Below, piece by piece: positions 57,771 to 64,000 of a stretch of DNA of 64,000 bases. This DNA is from M0108 sp937862735 (lineage in GTDB: Bacteria; Pseudomonadota; Gammaproteobacteria; Chromatiales; Chromatiaceae), in NCBI GenBank assembly GCA_937862735.1, contig CALMDH010000030.1, forward strand, positions 1 to 64,000, in the 5' to 3' direction. Position 1 is the stretch's first letter; each line of letters begins with the position of its first letter. A program made the translations under genes and the position numbers. The notes under the pieces are model-generated. The model was not told where the DNA came from and did not search any database. It saw only the letters and a program-made list of their open reading frames with translations.

Positions 57771-60073
57771 TACCTCGTTGTTAAGGGTTTGTTGGGAGAC
57801 AGGAAACCTCGGCTTGCCGTGCGACCGGCCGTCGGCTCGGTCGAGCGCAGTAACCGCAACCCGTTGAAGACCACCAGCAGGCTGGCGCCCATGTCGGCGA
57901 ACACGGCCATCCACATCGTCGCGTTGCCGGTAATCGCCAGCACCAGGAAGACCGCCTTGATGCCGAGGGCGAGGATGATGTTCTGCCACAGCACCGTGCG
58001 GGTGCGTCGCGACAGCCGAATGGTCTCGGGGATTCGGCGCAGATCGTCGTTCATGATCAGGATGTCGGCGGCCTCCATGGCCGTGTCGGTCCCCGCCGCG
58101 CCCATCGCCACCCCGAGGTCGGCGGCGGCCAGCGCCGGTGCGTCGTTGATGCCGTCGCCGACCATGGCGACCGCGCCGTGGTGCTGGCGCAGCTCCCCGA
58201 TTGCCGCCAGCTTGTCCTCGGGCAACAGGTTGGCCCGCACCTCGTCGATGCCGGCCTGGCGGGCGATGGTCGCCGCCACCACGGCGTTGTCGCCGGTCAG
58301 CATCAGGGTGGCGACACCCAGTCGGTGCAACTGAGCAATGGCCTCGCGGGAGCGCTCGCGGATCGTGTCGGCCACGGCGAAGAGGGCGAGCACGGTGCCC
58401 TCGGAGGCCAACAGTGTGGCGCTCAATCCCTGGGATTCGAGGTCTCCCAGACGGGTCTCGATGTCGGGGCCGCACAGGCCGCGCTCCTCGATCAGGCGAT
58501 GGTTGCCAAGCGTCAGCCGCTGTCCGTCGATGCGGCCCTCGACGCCGCGTCCCGGCACCGCGGTGAGCGCATCCACCGCCAGCCCAGAGGGCCCGAGTCC
58601 GCTCGCGATCGCCTGGGCCACCGGATGGTCCGAGTGCCCGGCCAGGGCCGCCGCCCAGGCGCGCACCTGAGCCTCGTCGAGGGGCGATGGCAGATACTGG
58701 CTGGCGACCAGTCGCGGCTTGCCCTCGGTGATGGTCCCGGTCTTGTCCAGCGCGATGGCCCGCAGCTTGTGGGCGCCTTCCAGGTAGACGCCGCCCTTGA
58801 TCAGGATGCCCCGGCGCGCCGCCGCCGCGAGTCCGCTGACGACCGTGACCGGGGTGGCGATCACCAGGGCGCAGGGACAGGCGATGACCAGCAGCACCAG
58901 CGCCTGGTAGAGCGCCTGGGTCCAGCTCCAGCCCATCCCGAGGGGCGCAAAGACGGCGAAGGCGACGGCAAACACAAACACGGCGGGCGTATAGATTGCC
59001 GCGAACCGATCGACGAAGCGCTGTGTCGGTGCCCGCGCGCCCTGCGCCTGCTCGACCGCGTGAACGATGCGCGCCAGCGTGGTATTGCTGGCGGCGGCGG
59101 TGACCCGCAGCTCCAGCAGACCGGCTTGGCTGATGGTCCCGGCAAACACGGGGTCGCCCACCGTCTTCTCGACCGGGATGCTCTCCCCGGTCACGGGCGC
59201 CTGGTCCACGGCGCTGGCCCCGGCCGTCACCAGGCCATCGAGGGGGATGCGGCACCCGGGGCGGACGCGCACCACGGCGTCCAGCGGCACCTGGTCCGCC
59301 GGGACCTCCGCCCAGCCGCCGCCGGCTTGTCGGACTTCCGCGGTGTCGGGCGCGAGCGCCAGGAGGCTGGCGATCGCACGGCGCGCGCGGTCGACCGAGC
59401 GCGCCTCGATCAGCTCGGCGATGGCATAGAGCGCCATGACCATGGCCGCCTCCGGCCATTCCCCGATCAGGAAGGCGCCGGTCACCGCGATGGCCATCAG
59501 GGCATTCATGTTCAACTGGCCACGGCGTAACCCCGTCCAGCCCTTGGCGTAGGTCGAAAGGCCGGACAGGCCGATCGCCACGGCGGCGACGGCCATGCCG
59601 AGCCCCTTTGTGCCCGGCGTGTCCGCCGCCAAGAGGTGCAGCGTTTCCGCACCGATGGCCAGCAAGAGGGCCGTGCCGGCCCGCCAGATTCCCCAATCCA
59701 TGATCGCCCGGTCTTGCCCTGTCTCTGCCTCGCCCCGCGGTTCGAGGGGCCTGGGCGCGAAGCCGGCCCGGCGGATCGCCGACACGGCGGCGGCGAGCGT
59801 GTCGGGCGGCGCCTCGATGGTCAGGGTACGGGCCGCCAGCTCGAAGCGCAGCGCGTGGATGCCGGGGACCGCGGCCAGTGCGCGGCGGATGTCCTGCTCC
59901 TCGGAAGGGCAGTCCAGGGTGGGAATGTGCAGCACCGTCGCGCCGCCCGTCGTCCGTGCCGCCGTCGGAACTGGGGGCGCGAGCGATATGGGGGCGCATC
60001 CGCAGGCACCGGTACAGGTGGGCGACTCGACGGGGGGCGGTGGAGGGGACGACTGGTGAGAGGGTGTTTTCAT
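57770..60073 (-). CDS. Cd/Zn/Pb-exporting P1B-type ATPase (CadA/ZntA-like)
   Basis: About 767 residues. The N-terminus has a Cys motif CTGACGC and an HMA domain with DCPSEEQDIRRAL (Cys-x-x-Glu variant, favouring Pb/Zn/Cd). The transport site is CPC in ACPCALVIATPVTVVSGLAAAARRGILIKGG, the phosphorylation site LDKTGTITEGKP, and GDGINDAPALAAADLGVAMG. ATG 60073 coincides with the expected transcription start, so the mRNA may be leaderless; ATG 60079 is the alternative. Confidence 0.92.
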   Translation of the reverse strand: MKTPSHQSSPPPPPVESPTCTGACGCAPISLAPPVPTAARTTGGATVLHIPTLDCPSEEQDIRRALAAVPGIHALRFELAARTLTIEAPPDTLAAAVSAIRRAGFAPRPLEPRGEAETGQDRAIMDWGIWRAGTALLLAIGAETLHLLAADTPGTKGLGMAVAAVAIGLSGLSTYAKGWTGLRRGQLNMNALMAIAVTGAFLIGEWPEAAMVMALYAIAELIEARSVDRARRAIASLLALAPDTAEVRQAGGGWAEVPADQVPLDAVVRVRPGCRIPLDGLVTAGASAVDQAPVTGESIPVEKTVGDPVFAGTISQAGLLELRVTAAASNTTLARIVHAVEQAQGARAPTQRFVDRFAAIYTPAVFVFAVAFAVFAPLGMGWSWTQALYQALVLLVIACPCALVIATPVTVVSGLAAAARRGILIKGGVYLEGAHKLRAIALDKTGTITEGKPRLVASQYLPSPLDEAQVRAWAAALAGHSDHPVAQAIASGLGPSGLAVDALTAVPGRGVEGRIDGQRLTLGNHRLIEERGLCGPDIETRLGDLESQGLSATLLASEGTVLALFAVADTIRERSREAIAQLHRLGVATLMLTGDNAVVAATIARQAGIDEVRANLLPEDKLAAIGELRQHHGAVAMVGDGINDAPALAAADLGVAMGAAGTDTAMEAADILIMNDDLRRIPETIRLSRRTRTVLWQNIILALGIKAVFLVLAITGNATMWMAVFADMGASLLVVFNGLRLLRSTEPTAGRTASRGFLSPNKPLTTR

Positions 60074-60079
60074 ACCCAT

Positions 60080-60110
60080 ATTCAAGACCCTGAAGCCGCT
60101 ACAGGGTCAA
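60080..60110 (-). promoter_or_regulatory. MerR-type promoter and operator of the CadA operon
   Basis: On the minus strand: -35 TTGACC (60110-60105), 19-base spacer and -10-like TTGAAT (60085-60080). The dyad ACCCTG-(tagcggctt)-CAGGGT (60087-60107) fills the spacer. A 19-20-bp spacer with a dyad is the signature of MerR-family control; the CadR-like gene is transcribed divergently from the same region. Confidence 0.85.
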
Positions 60111-60166
60111 GCGCCGCGCTCCGGAGGCGGGAAGGCCCGCGATCACACACAGAGAGAGACTATGGC

Positions 60167-60658
60167 ATGGGCATGAAGATCGGCGAGCTTGCCCGGGTCA
60201 CCGGGACGCAGGTCGAGACCATCCGCTACTACGAGCGCGCAGGCTTGCTGCCGGCCCCGCCGCGCACAGGGGGCAATTACCGCATCTACGGGGACGAGCA
60301 CGTCGCGCGCTTGACGTTCATCCGCCATTGCCGGGTGCTGGATATGGCACTCGACGACGTGCGCCGGTTGCTGATGGTCAAGGATGCCTCAGGGGCGAAC
60401 TGCGGCACCGTCAATCGCCTGCTCGACGATCACATCGTCCGGATACGCGAGCGCATCGAGACGCTGCAAGGGCTGGAGACAGCTCTGCAGCAGCTTCGGG
60501 AGCAGTGCCCGGACCCGCGCGCCGTGGAAGACTGCGGTATCCTCAACGAGCTGTCGGAGCCCCCAGGAGTTGGGTGTCTGGTAGGTCAGTCGACCGCCGA
60601 ATTGTCCCTGCCGCAGGGGTTCCCGACGACAGGGTCTGGGTGTCCAGTCTTCCGGTGA
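60167..60658 (+). CDS. cadR: Cd(II)/Pb(II)-responsive MerR-family regulator
   Basis: A 163-residue regulator. KIGELARVTGTQVETIRYYERAGLLP is the MerR winged helix. Metal-binding Cys are C79, C114 and C123 (GANCGTVNRLLDDH, REQCPDPRAVEDCGILNEL), the CadR/PbrR pattern. The C-terminal tail contains extra Cys (GVGCLVG, GSGCPVF) also typical of PbrR. It distorts the adjacent 19-bp-spacer promoter to activate the ATPase operon. Start may be ATG 60173. Confidence 0.92.
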   Translation: MGMKIGELARVTGTQVETIRYYERAGLLPAPPRTGGNYRIYGDEHVARLTFIRHCRVLDMALDDVRRLLMVKDASGANCGTVNRLLDDHIVRIRERIETLQGLETALQQLREQCPDPRAVEDCGILNELSEPPGVGCLVGQSTAELSLPQGFPTTGSGCPVFR

Positions 60659-60805
60659 AGTGGCATTTGCTCCATCCGACATGAAATCGCCCGGCGTCCG
60701 CCCCCAAGGGGCTGCTGTATATCGCCGTTCCAGCCTGGGCCGAAGTCCTTGTTGAAGGCGACGAGTCAGAGTCGAACCCTCTGCTGGTGTAGGAAGCAAG
60801 GCGCG

Positions 60806-60860
60806 TAGATAAGCGCAGGCTTATATGGCACCCCATGGCAGCTTCGCTCTTATTGGGCCT
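60806..60860 (-). repeat. 55-bp dispersed repeat, copy B
   Basis: Inverted copy of 44058-44112 (47 of 55 positions). It contains the hairpin ATAAGC-gcag-GCTTAT (60809-60824) and reaches into the stop codon region of the GNAT pseudogene. Confidence 0.6.
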
Positions 60861-61227
60861 TGTTGACCGACGCTAGCGGAAGGAACAGCGTCATCGGCGA
60901 GTCCGGCAGGGCGATGAAGCCGTGGTGCTGGTAGAAGGTCGCCGCGGGGTCGTCCTTTGCCTCGACCACCAAGGCATAGGCCGCGATCTCCGCACGGGCG
61001 GCCCGGTCGATGGCATCGGCCAGCAGCAGGCTCGCCGAAGCGAGGGTGTAGTAGCCCGCGATGCGCCCCTCGGGCGTCAGCGCCACGAAACAGGCGGTCA
61101 CCCGGCGGCGAATGTCCTGCGAGACCTAAAGCCGGAACTAACGGTCCAGCGGTTCGGAGCCGCTGTCGAAGGTGGTGCGGTCATGCGCGGCGGCGAGCGG
61201 TATGACGCGCAAGGGCCTGTCGATCAT
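60850..61227 (-). pseudogene. GNAT-family toxin, broken
   Basis: The ATG at 61227 overlaps the antitoxin stop and reads MIDRPLRVIPLAAAHDRTTF, but two in-frame TAG codons follow (SEPLDR stop FRL stop VSQDIRRR). The later part (TACFVALTPEGRIAGYYTLASASLLL) joins directly to ADAIDRAARAEIAAYALVVEAKDD and FYQHHGFIALPDSPMTLF. The ~40 residues with the acetyl-CoA-binding loop (R/QxxGxG/A) are missing. The toxin is therefore dead, by stops and by deletion. Confidence 0.85.
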
Positions 61228-61505
61228 TCGGCACTCAGCAGCTTGCGGCGACGTGCGAAGGCGCGCTCCAGGGCTGGCGACGGGTCCGGCGGGGACAGGA
61301 GGACCTGGGCAAAGCGCTCCGAGTCAGCCAGCGATAGGCGGACGACCTCGCCCTGCTCGATGGTGCGCTGGGCGGCCTCCTGCACGGCGGACACCACGAA
61401 GTCGGTCAGGGTGCGGCCCTGAATCTCCGCGGCACGCTTGAGCATGGCGTGCGGCTCGGTGCTGATGCGAGCTTCGAGCCGAGCGGCGGGAGCGGCTGAT
61501 GACAC
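61224..61505 (-). CDS. DUF1778 antitoxin (TacA-like)
   Basis: A 93-residue ribbon-helix-helix protein: AARLEARISTEPHAMLKRAAEIQGRTLTDFVVSAVQEAAQRTIEQ, then LSLADSERFAQVLLSPPDPSPALERAFARRRKLL. It starts at GTG 61505 behind GGAGG. Partner of GNAT toxins that acetylate aminoacyl-tRNA; here the toxin is broken. Confidence 0.9.
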   Translation of the reverse strand: MSSAAPAARLEARISTEPHAMLKRAAEIQGRTLTDFVVSAVQEAAQRTIEQGEVVRLSLADSERFAQVLLSPPDPSPALERAFARRRKLLSAE

Positions 61506-61580
61506 GGGGTGGTTCTCCTCCCGTAACTGTACGGCAGCTTGCCGGAAACATCATGACGCCACCTGACCGTGCTCTTTTTC

Positions 61581-62159
61581 CTACTGCCCCGCGAGCGGTC
61601 GCCAAACCACCGCGGCCAGCGTCAGGAGCACCGTAGCCCCCGTTCCCAGCAGCATCCCAGCCCAGATCCAGGCCCAAGGGTTGCCCATCCCGGTCGGCGC
61701 CGAAGGATGGGCCTGTAGCGGTGCGGATGGCGTTGCCAGCACCGCCCCCGCGGCTGGGGCCTGATTCCGCAACAGGGCGACCGTCTGCACCACCACCTGT
61801 TGCAGCGCCGCGTTCTGGCCCTCGATGAGGCCCTGCATGTCCGCCTTCCAAGCCTCGTGCAGGGCCTTCTGGTCTTCCAGGAAGGACGCCCGATCCCTGA
61901 GAGACACCTGGTCCAGCCAATGGGCCTGGGCCTCGGCGACCTTCTCGATCTGGTCAATCGCGTCCCGCGTCGCCTCCCGGATCGACGCCGCGGCTGGGGC
62001 GACCGTTTCCTCAAGATACCGTCTCAGCACCACCTGGTTCAGCAGCACCACGGCCACAATCGGGTCCTCGCGGCAGATCGCCACCCCATGGGCGCGGGCG
62101 ACCTCCGCGATCATGTCCCCGATCAGGTCGTCGCCACCCTGATCATCCCGGTTGCTCAC
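61581..62159 (-). CDS. traM: IncP TraM-like protein
   Basis: A 192-residue protein. The N-terminus has DDLIGDMIAEVARAHGVAICREDPIVAVVLLNQVVLRRYLEE, followed by coiled coil (AAASIREATRDAIDQIEKVAEAQAHWLDQ) and a C-terminal membrane helix (AWIWAGMLLGTGATVLLTLAAVVW). It overlaps traL. Gene order traK-traL-traM beside oriT is that of IncP plasmids. Role in conjugation unclear. Confidence 0.78.
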   Translation of the reverse strand: MSNRDDQGGDDLIGDMIAEVARAHGVAICREDPIVAVVLLNQVVLRRYLEETVAPAAASIREATRDAIDQIEKVAEAQAHWLDQVSLRDRASFLEDQKALHEAWKADMQGLIEGQNAALQQVVVQTVALLRNQAPAAGAVLATPSAPLQAHPSAPTGMGNPWAWIWAGMLLGTGATVLLTLAAVVWRPLAGQ

Positions 62160-62911
62160 GCCGAGGCGGCGGCCCTGGACTGGGCCCGATCCTCACCCAG
62201 GGGCAGGGCGTCGAGTTGCGCCCACAGGTCATCGCGGATGCGCTTGATGCGGGTGCGCGGCATCAGGTCGAAGCCCGCGATGGCCTCCCCGAAAGTCAGA
62301 CGCTGGCGGAGCATCTCCTCGATGTCCTTGCCGAAGGTCGCCTTGGTGCGGGCCGGCAGCAGGATGGTCCCGAGGATGCGGTCGCGGGCCTCGTGCAGAA
62401 ACCTCGCCTGCGTGATCGGCTGGCCCTGAATTTCCAGGGGTCCCAGATGCTCGTTCAGCCACAGGATCAGCGGCACGTCCGTCGCCGCCAGCAGGGCCAT
62501 GGTCCCCTTGATGGTCTCCTCCGCGTCCGGTCCGCCGGCGATCACCGTCTGCACCACCACCTGGTGGCCCAGTTCCCCCAGCAGGGCGAAGACCCCGTTC
62601 TCCACCTCGTAGGCCATCAGGGTCTCGAACCCGTTGCTGCCCACGTCCACCACCACCTGGGCATCCTCCGGCGCCGCGGTGACGATCCCGACCAGGGCGT
62701 CCAGGGCCCGGGGGTCGATGACGTGGTTCTGCGACAGCTTCAGATGGGTCGCCTTGAGCGGCTTGTACTGGAGCAGGGTCGGATTCAGCGTGTCGGTGTC
62801 GATGCACGCCACCGGCCGCCTGCGGTCCACCAGCCACTGGGCGAAGGCCGCGGTCAAAAAGCTCTTACCGACCCCGCCCTTGCCTTGCAGGGTCACAAAC
62901 ATCGTCGCCAT
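62156..62911 (-). CDS. traL: IncP TraL-like P-loop ATPase
   Basis: A 251-residue ParA-like ATPase: LQGKGGVGKSFLTAAFAQWL is a deviant Walker A, VACIDTDTLNPTLLQYKPL the A' motif, and VVVDVGSNGFETL the Walker B. TraL of IncP plasmids and MobD-type proteins share this fold. It may help the relaxosome or localise the DNA. Confidence 0.83.
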   Translation of the reverse strand: MATMFVTLQGKGGVGKSFLTAAFAQWLVDRRRPVACIDTDTLNPTLLQYKPLKATHLKLSQNHVIDPRALDALVGIVTAAPEDAQVVVDVGSNGFETLMAYEVENGVFALLGELGHQVVVQTVIAGGPDAEETIKGTMALLAATDVPLILWLNEHLGPLEIQGQPITQARFLHEARDRILGTILLPARTKATFGKDIEEMLRQRLTFGEAIAGFDLMPRTRIKRIRDDLWAQLDALPLGEDRAQSRAAASA

Positions 62912-62941
62912 GGATGACTACTCCAGAATCGGAACCTGGGA

Positions 62942-63409
62942 TCAGGACTCGGGCTCCCCCTCGTCCTTCTTATTGATGAAGGTCACTTCCGGCCGCGCCG
63001 TCGGGTCCCACTCGAAGGACTTGGGCCCCTTCGGCACCGCCAGCGGGTCACGGGCCGGCGGCTTCCCCGTCTCGACCGTCGCCTTGGGGGCCTTGCCCGC
63101 CGCGGTCCTCGCCTTGGTTCCGCCCCCGGACTCCCCTTTCCCACCGTCCTTGGCCGCCTTGGCGCGCGCCCGATAGAAGGCGCTGCGGAAGGTCAGCAGG
63201 GAGATGTCGATGCCGCTCTCGCGCAGGGTCTCGACGATCTGTTCGTGGGTTGCCCCGCTCTCGATGGCCGTCTCGATCTTCGGCAGCAACCGCCGGATCT
63301 GAGCCCCGATGGACGGGGCGCGCAGGCGTTCGGCGAGCCGGTCCAGGGCCGCCTCTGCCGCCGCGACGGGGCCAACCTCCTCGGGGGGCGTCGCCTTGTT
63401 GTCAGCCAT
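62942..63409 (-). CDS. traK: IncP TraK-like oriT-binding protein
   Basis: A 155-residue protein. The helical region LRAPSIGAQIRRLLPKIETAIESGATHEQIVETLRESGIDISLLTFRSAFYRARAKAA is followed by a Lys/Gly/Pro-rich tail. TraK in IncP binds intergenic repeats at oriT and bends DNA; direct repeats of AATAAGCGCGT lie just upstream. ATG 63409 is preferred. It has a paralogue at 27121-27465. Confidence 0.8.
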   Translation of the reverse strand: MADNKATPPEEVGPVAAAEAALDRLAERLRAPSIGAQIRRLLPKIETAIESGATHEQIVETLRESGIDISLLTFRSAFYRARAKAAKDGGKGESGGGTKARTAAGKAPKATVETGKPPARDPLAVPKGPKSFEWDPTARPEVTFINKKDEGEPES

Positions 63410-63429
63410 GAAGCACCACGCATGAAATC

Positions 63430-63600
63430 CGCACAATAAGCGCGTTAGATAAGACGATACGCGGGTGAGACGCGCAAAACAAGTGCATTACAATCTGCGA
63501 GAAGTGCATAATAAGCGCGTCATTTGTGGAAACACGAGCCTCACCAGCACCAACCAAGGGGAGGGGGGAGGCAAGGCAGGATAGGCAAAGTGTATTACAC
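63430..63600. other. oriT: IncP-like oriT
   Basis: On the minus strand CCTATCCTGCC (63585-63575) matches the RK2-type nic core, so the predicted nick is between 63577 and 63576 of that strand. Two direct repeats of AATAAGCGCGT (63435-63445 and 63510-63520) and two of AAGTGCAT (63481 and 63502) lie between the nic site and traK, the place of TraK-binding repeats. TraK and TraJ-like genes diverge from it. Confidence 0.8.
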
Positions 63601-63663
63601 CCCTTGCCCGCGCCCGCCCCAGCGGCCCCGACCCCCCTCGCCACCATGCCCCCAGGAGACCGA

Positions 63664-63999
63664 ATGCCCGCTTCCCGCGTCTGCCCGATCCGTCTCGAAG
63701 CCCGGCTTCGGCGCCTGATCGACGTGCGCCGCGGCGAGACCAGTTTCAGCGCCTGGGTCCGCCGGGCCTGCGTCCAGCGCATCGAAGCCGACCAGGGCCT
63801 CGGCCCCGACCACCTCGCCCGGCTCGGCGAGCACACAGCCCAGCTCCGGGGCTTAGGCGTCAACCTCAACCAGCTCGCCCATGCCGCCAACGAGGGCCGT
63901 CCGGTCGTGCTCAACCCCCAGATGCTCGCGGCCATCCAGGGCCTCCTGCGCGAGAGCCGGACCCTGCTGGCCGAGATCAAGCAGCGGCTCCCAGAGTGA
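63664..63999 (+). CDS. traJ: TraJ/MobC-like relaxosome protein
   Basis: A 111-residue protein: PIRLEARLRRLIDVRRGETSFSAWVRRACVQRIEAD is a ribbon-helix-helix, followed by the MobC motif LGVNLNQLAHAANEGRPVVLNPQMLAAIQGLLRESRTLL. It binds next to nic and recruits the relaxase. ATG 63664 has AGGAG upstream. The stop TGA (63997) overlaps a GTG that probably starts the relaxase gene outside the window. Confidence 0.85.
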   Translation: MPASRVCPIRLEARLRRLIDVRRGETSFSAWVRRACVQRIEADQGLGPDHLARLGEHTAQLRGLGVNLNQLAHAANEGRPVVLNPQMLAAIQGLLRESRTLLAEIKQRLPE

Positions 64000-64000
64000 T

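Overview
The window is a high-GC piece of a large conjugative plasmid. The plasmid assignment rests on sequence: an iteron origin beside a Rep_3-type initiator (41135-42297), ParA/ParB (46629-48421), KfrA (25707-26840), a complete VirB/VirD4 secretion operon (27497-39800), and an IncP-like oriT with flanking TraK/L/M and TraJ-like genes (61581-63999). The host is most likely a gammaproteobacterium. Gene content and codon use suggest a purple sulfur bacterium (Chromatiaceae), but that is inference.

Layout. 3-350: end of an ArdC-like antirestriction gene. 400-11585: a copper island (two-component system, CopK, CusB/CusA-type RND pump without an outer-membrane channel, CopA-type ATPase, small exported proteins). 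11746-25676: a defence and addiction island with a RelE/ParE pair, a serine resolvase, two AbiEi-type genes (one with its AbiEii partner, one orphan), a DUF433/PIN-like pair, a type III restriction-modification system, an HNH nuclease gene in an operon with a catalytically inactive short prokaryotic Argonaute, a WGR protein, and a broken HNH nuclease behind an intact partner. 25707-39800: KfrA, a TraK paralogue, TrbM, VirD4, VirB11-VirB1. 40100-42669: AraC-type regulator, RepB, oriV. 42670-50910: plasmid maintenance and leading-region genes (LPD7-like protein, RadC, DUF6573, ribbon-helix-helix protein, ParA, ParB, Toprim protein and small unknowns). 50907-60658: a Cd/Zn/Pb island (CzcA/CzcB, Met-rich peptide, Cys-repeat cytochrome c, DUF302, CadA ATPase, CadR/PbrR). 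60850-61505: a DUF1778 antitoxin with a dead GNAT toxin. 61581-63999: TraM, TraL, TraK, oriT and TraJ-like; the relaxase gene should start at the right edge.

The most notable observations are: (1) the two-gene HNH plus short pAgo operon at 19866-22593; (2) six copies of a TTTCGCATGCGAAA palindrome at gene boundaries only on the plasmid backbone, a candidate operator or centromere for the ParB (KorB-like) protein; (3) a shared promoter architecture (GTGCTGTA direct repeats overlaying the -35 to -10 region) and a shared leader (GCGGCACGACCTAGAGAGG) in front of backbone genes; (4) several dead toxin or nuclease genes whose partners remain intact; (5) a mosaic Mod gene whose target-recognition part is AT-rich. 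All calls were made by reading the sequence and supplied translations; no database search was possible.
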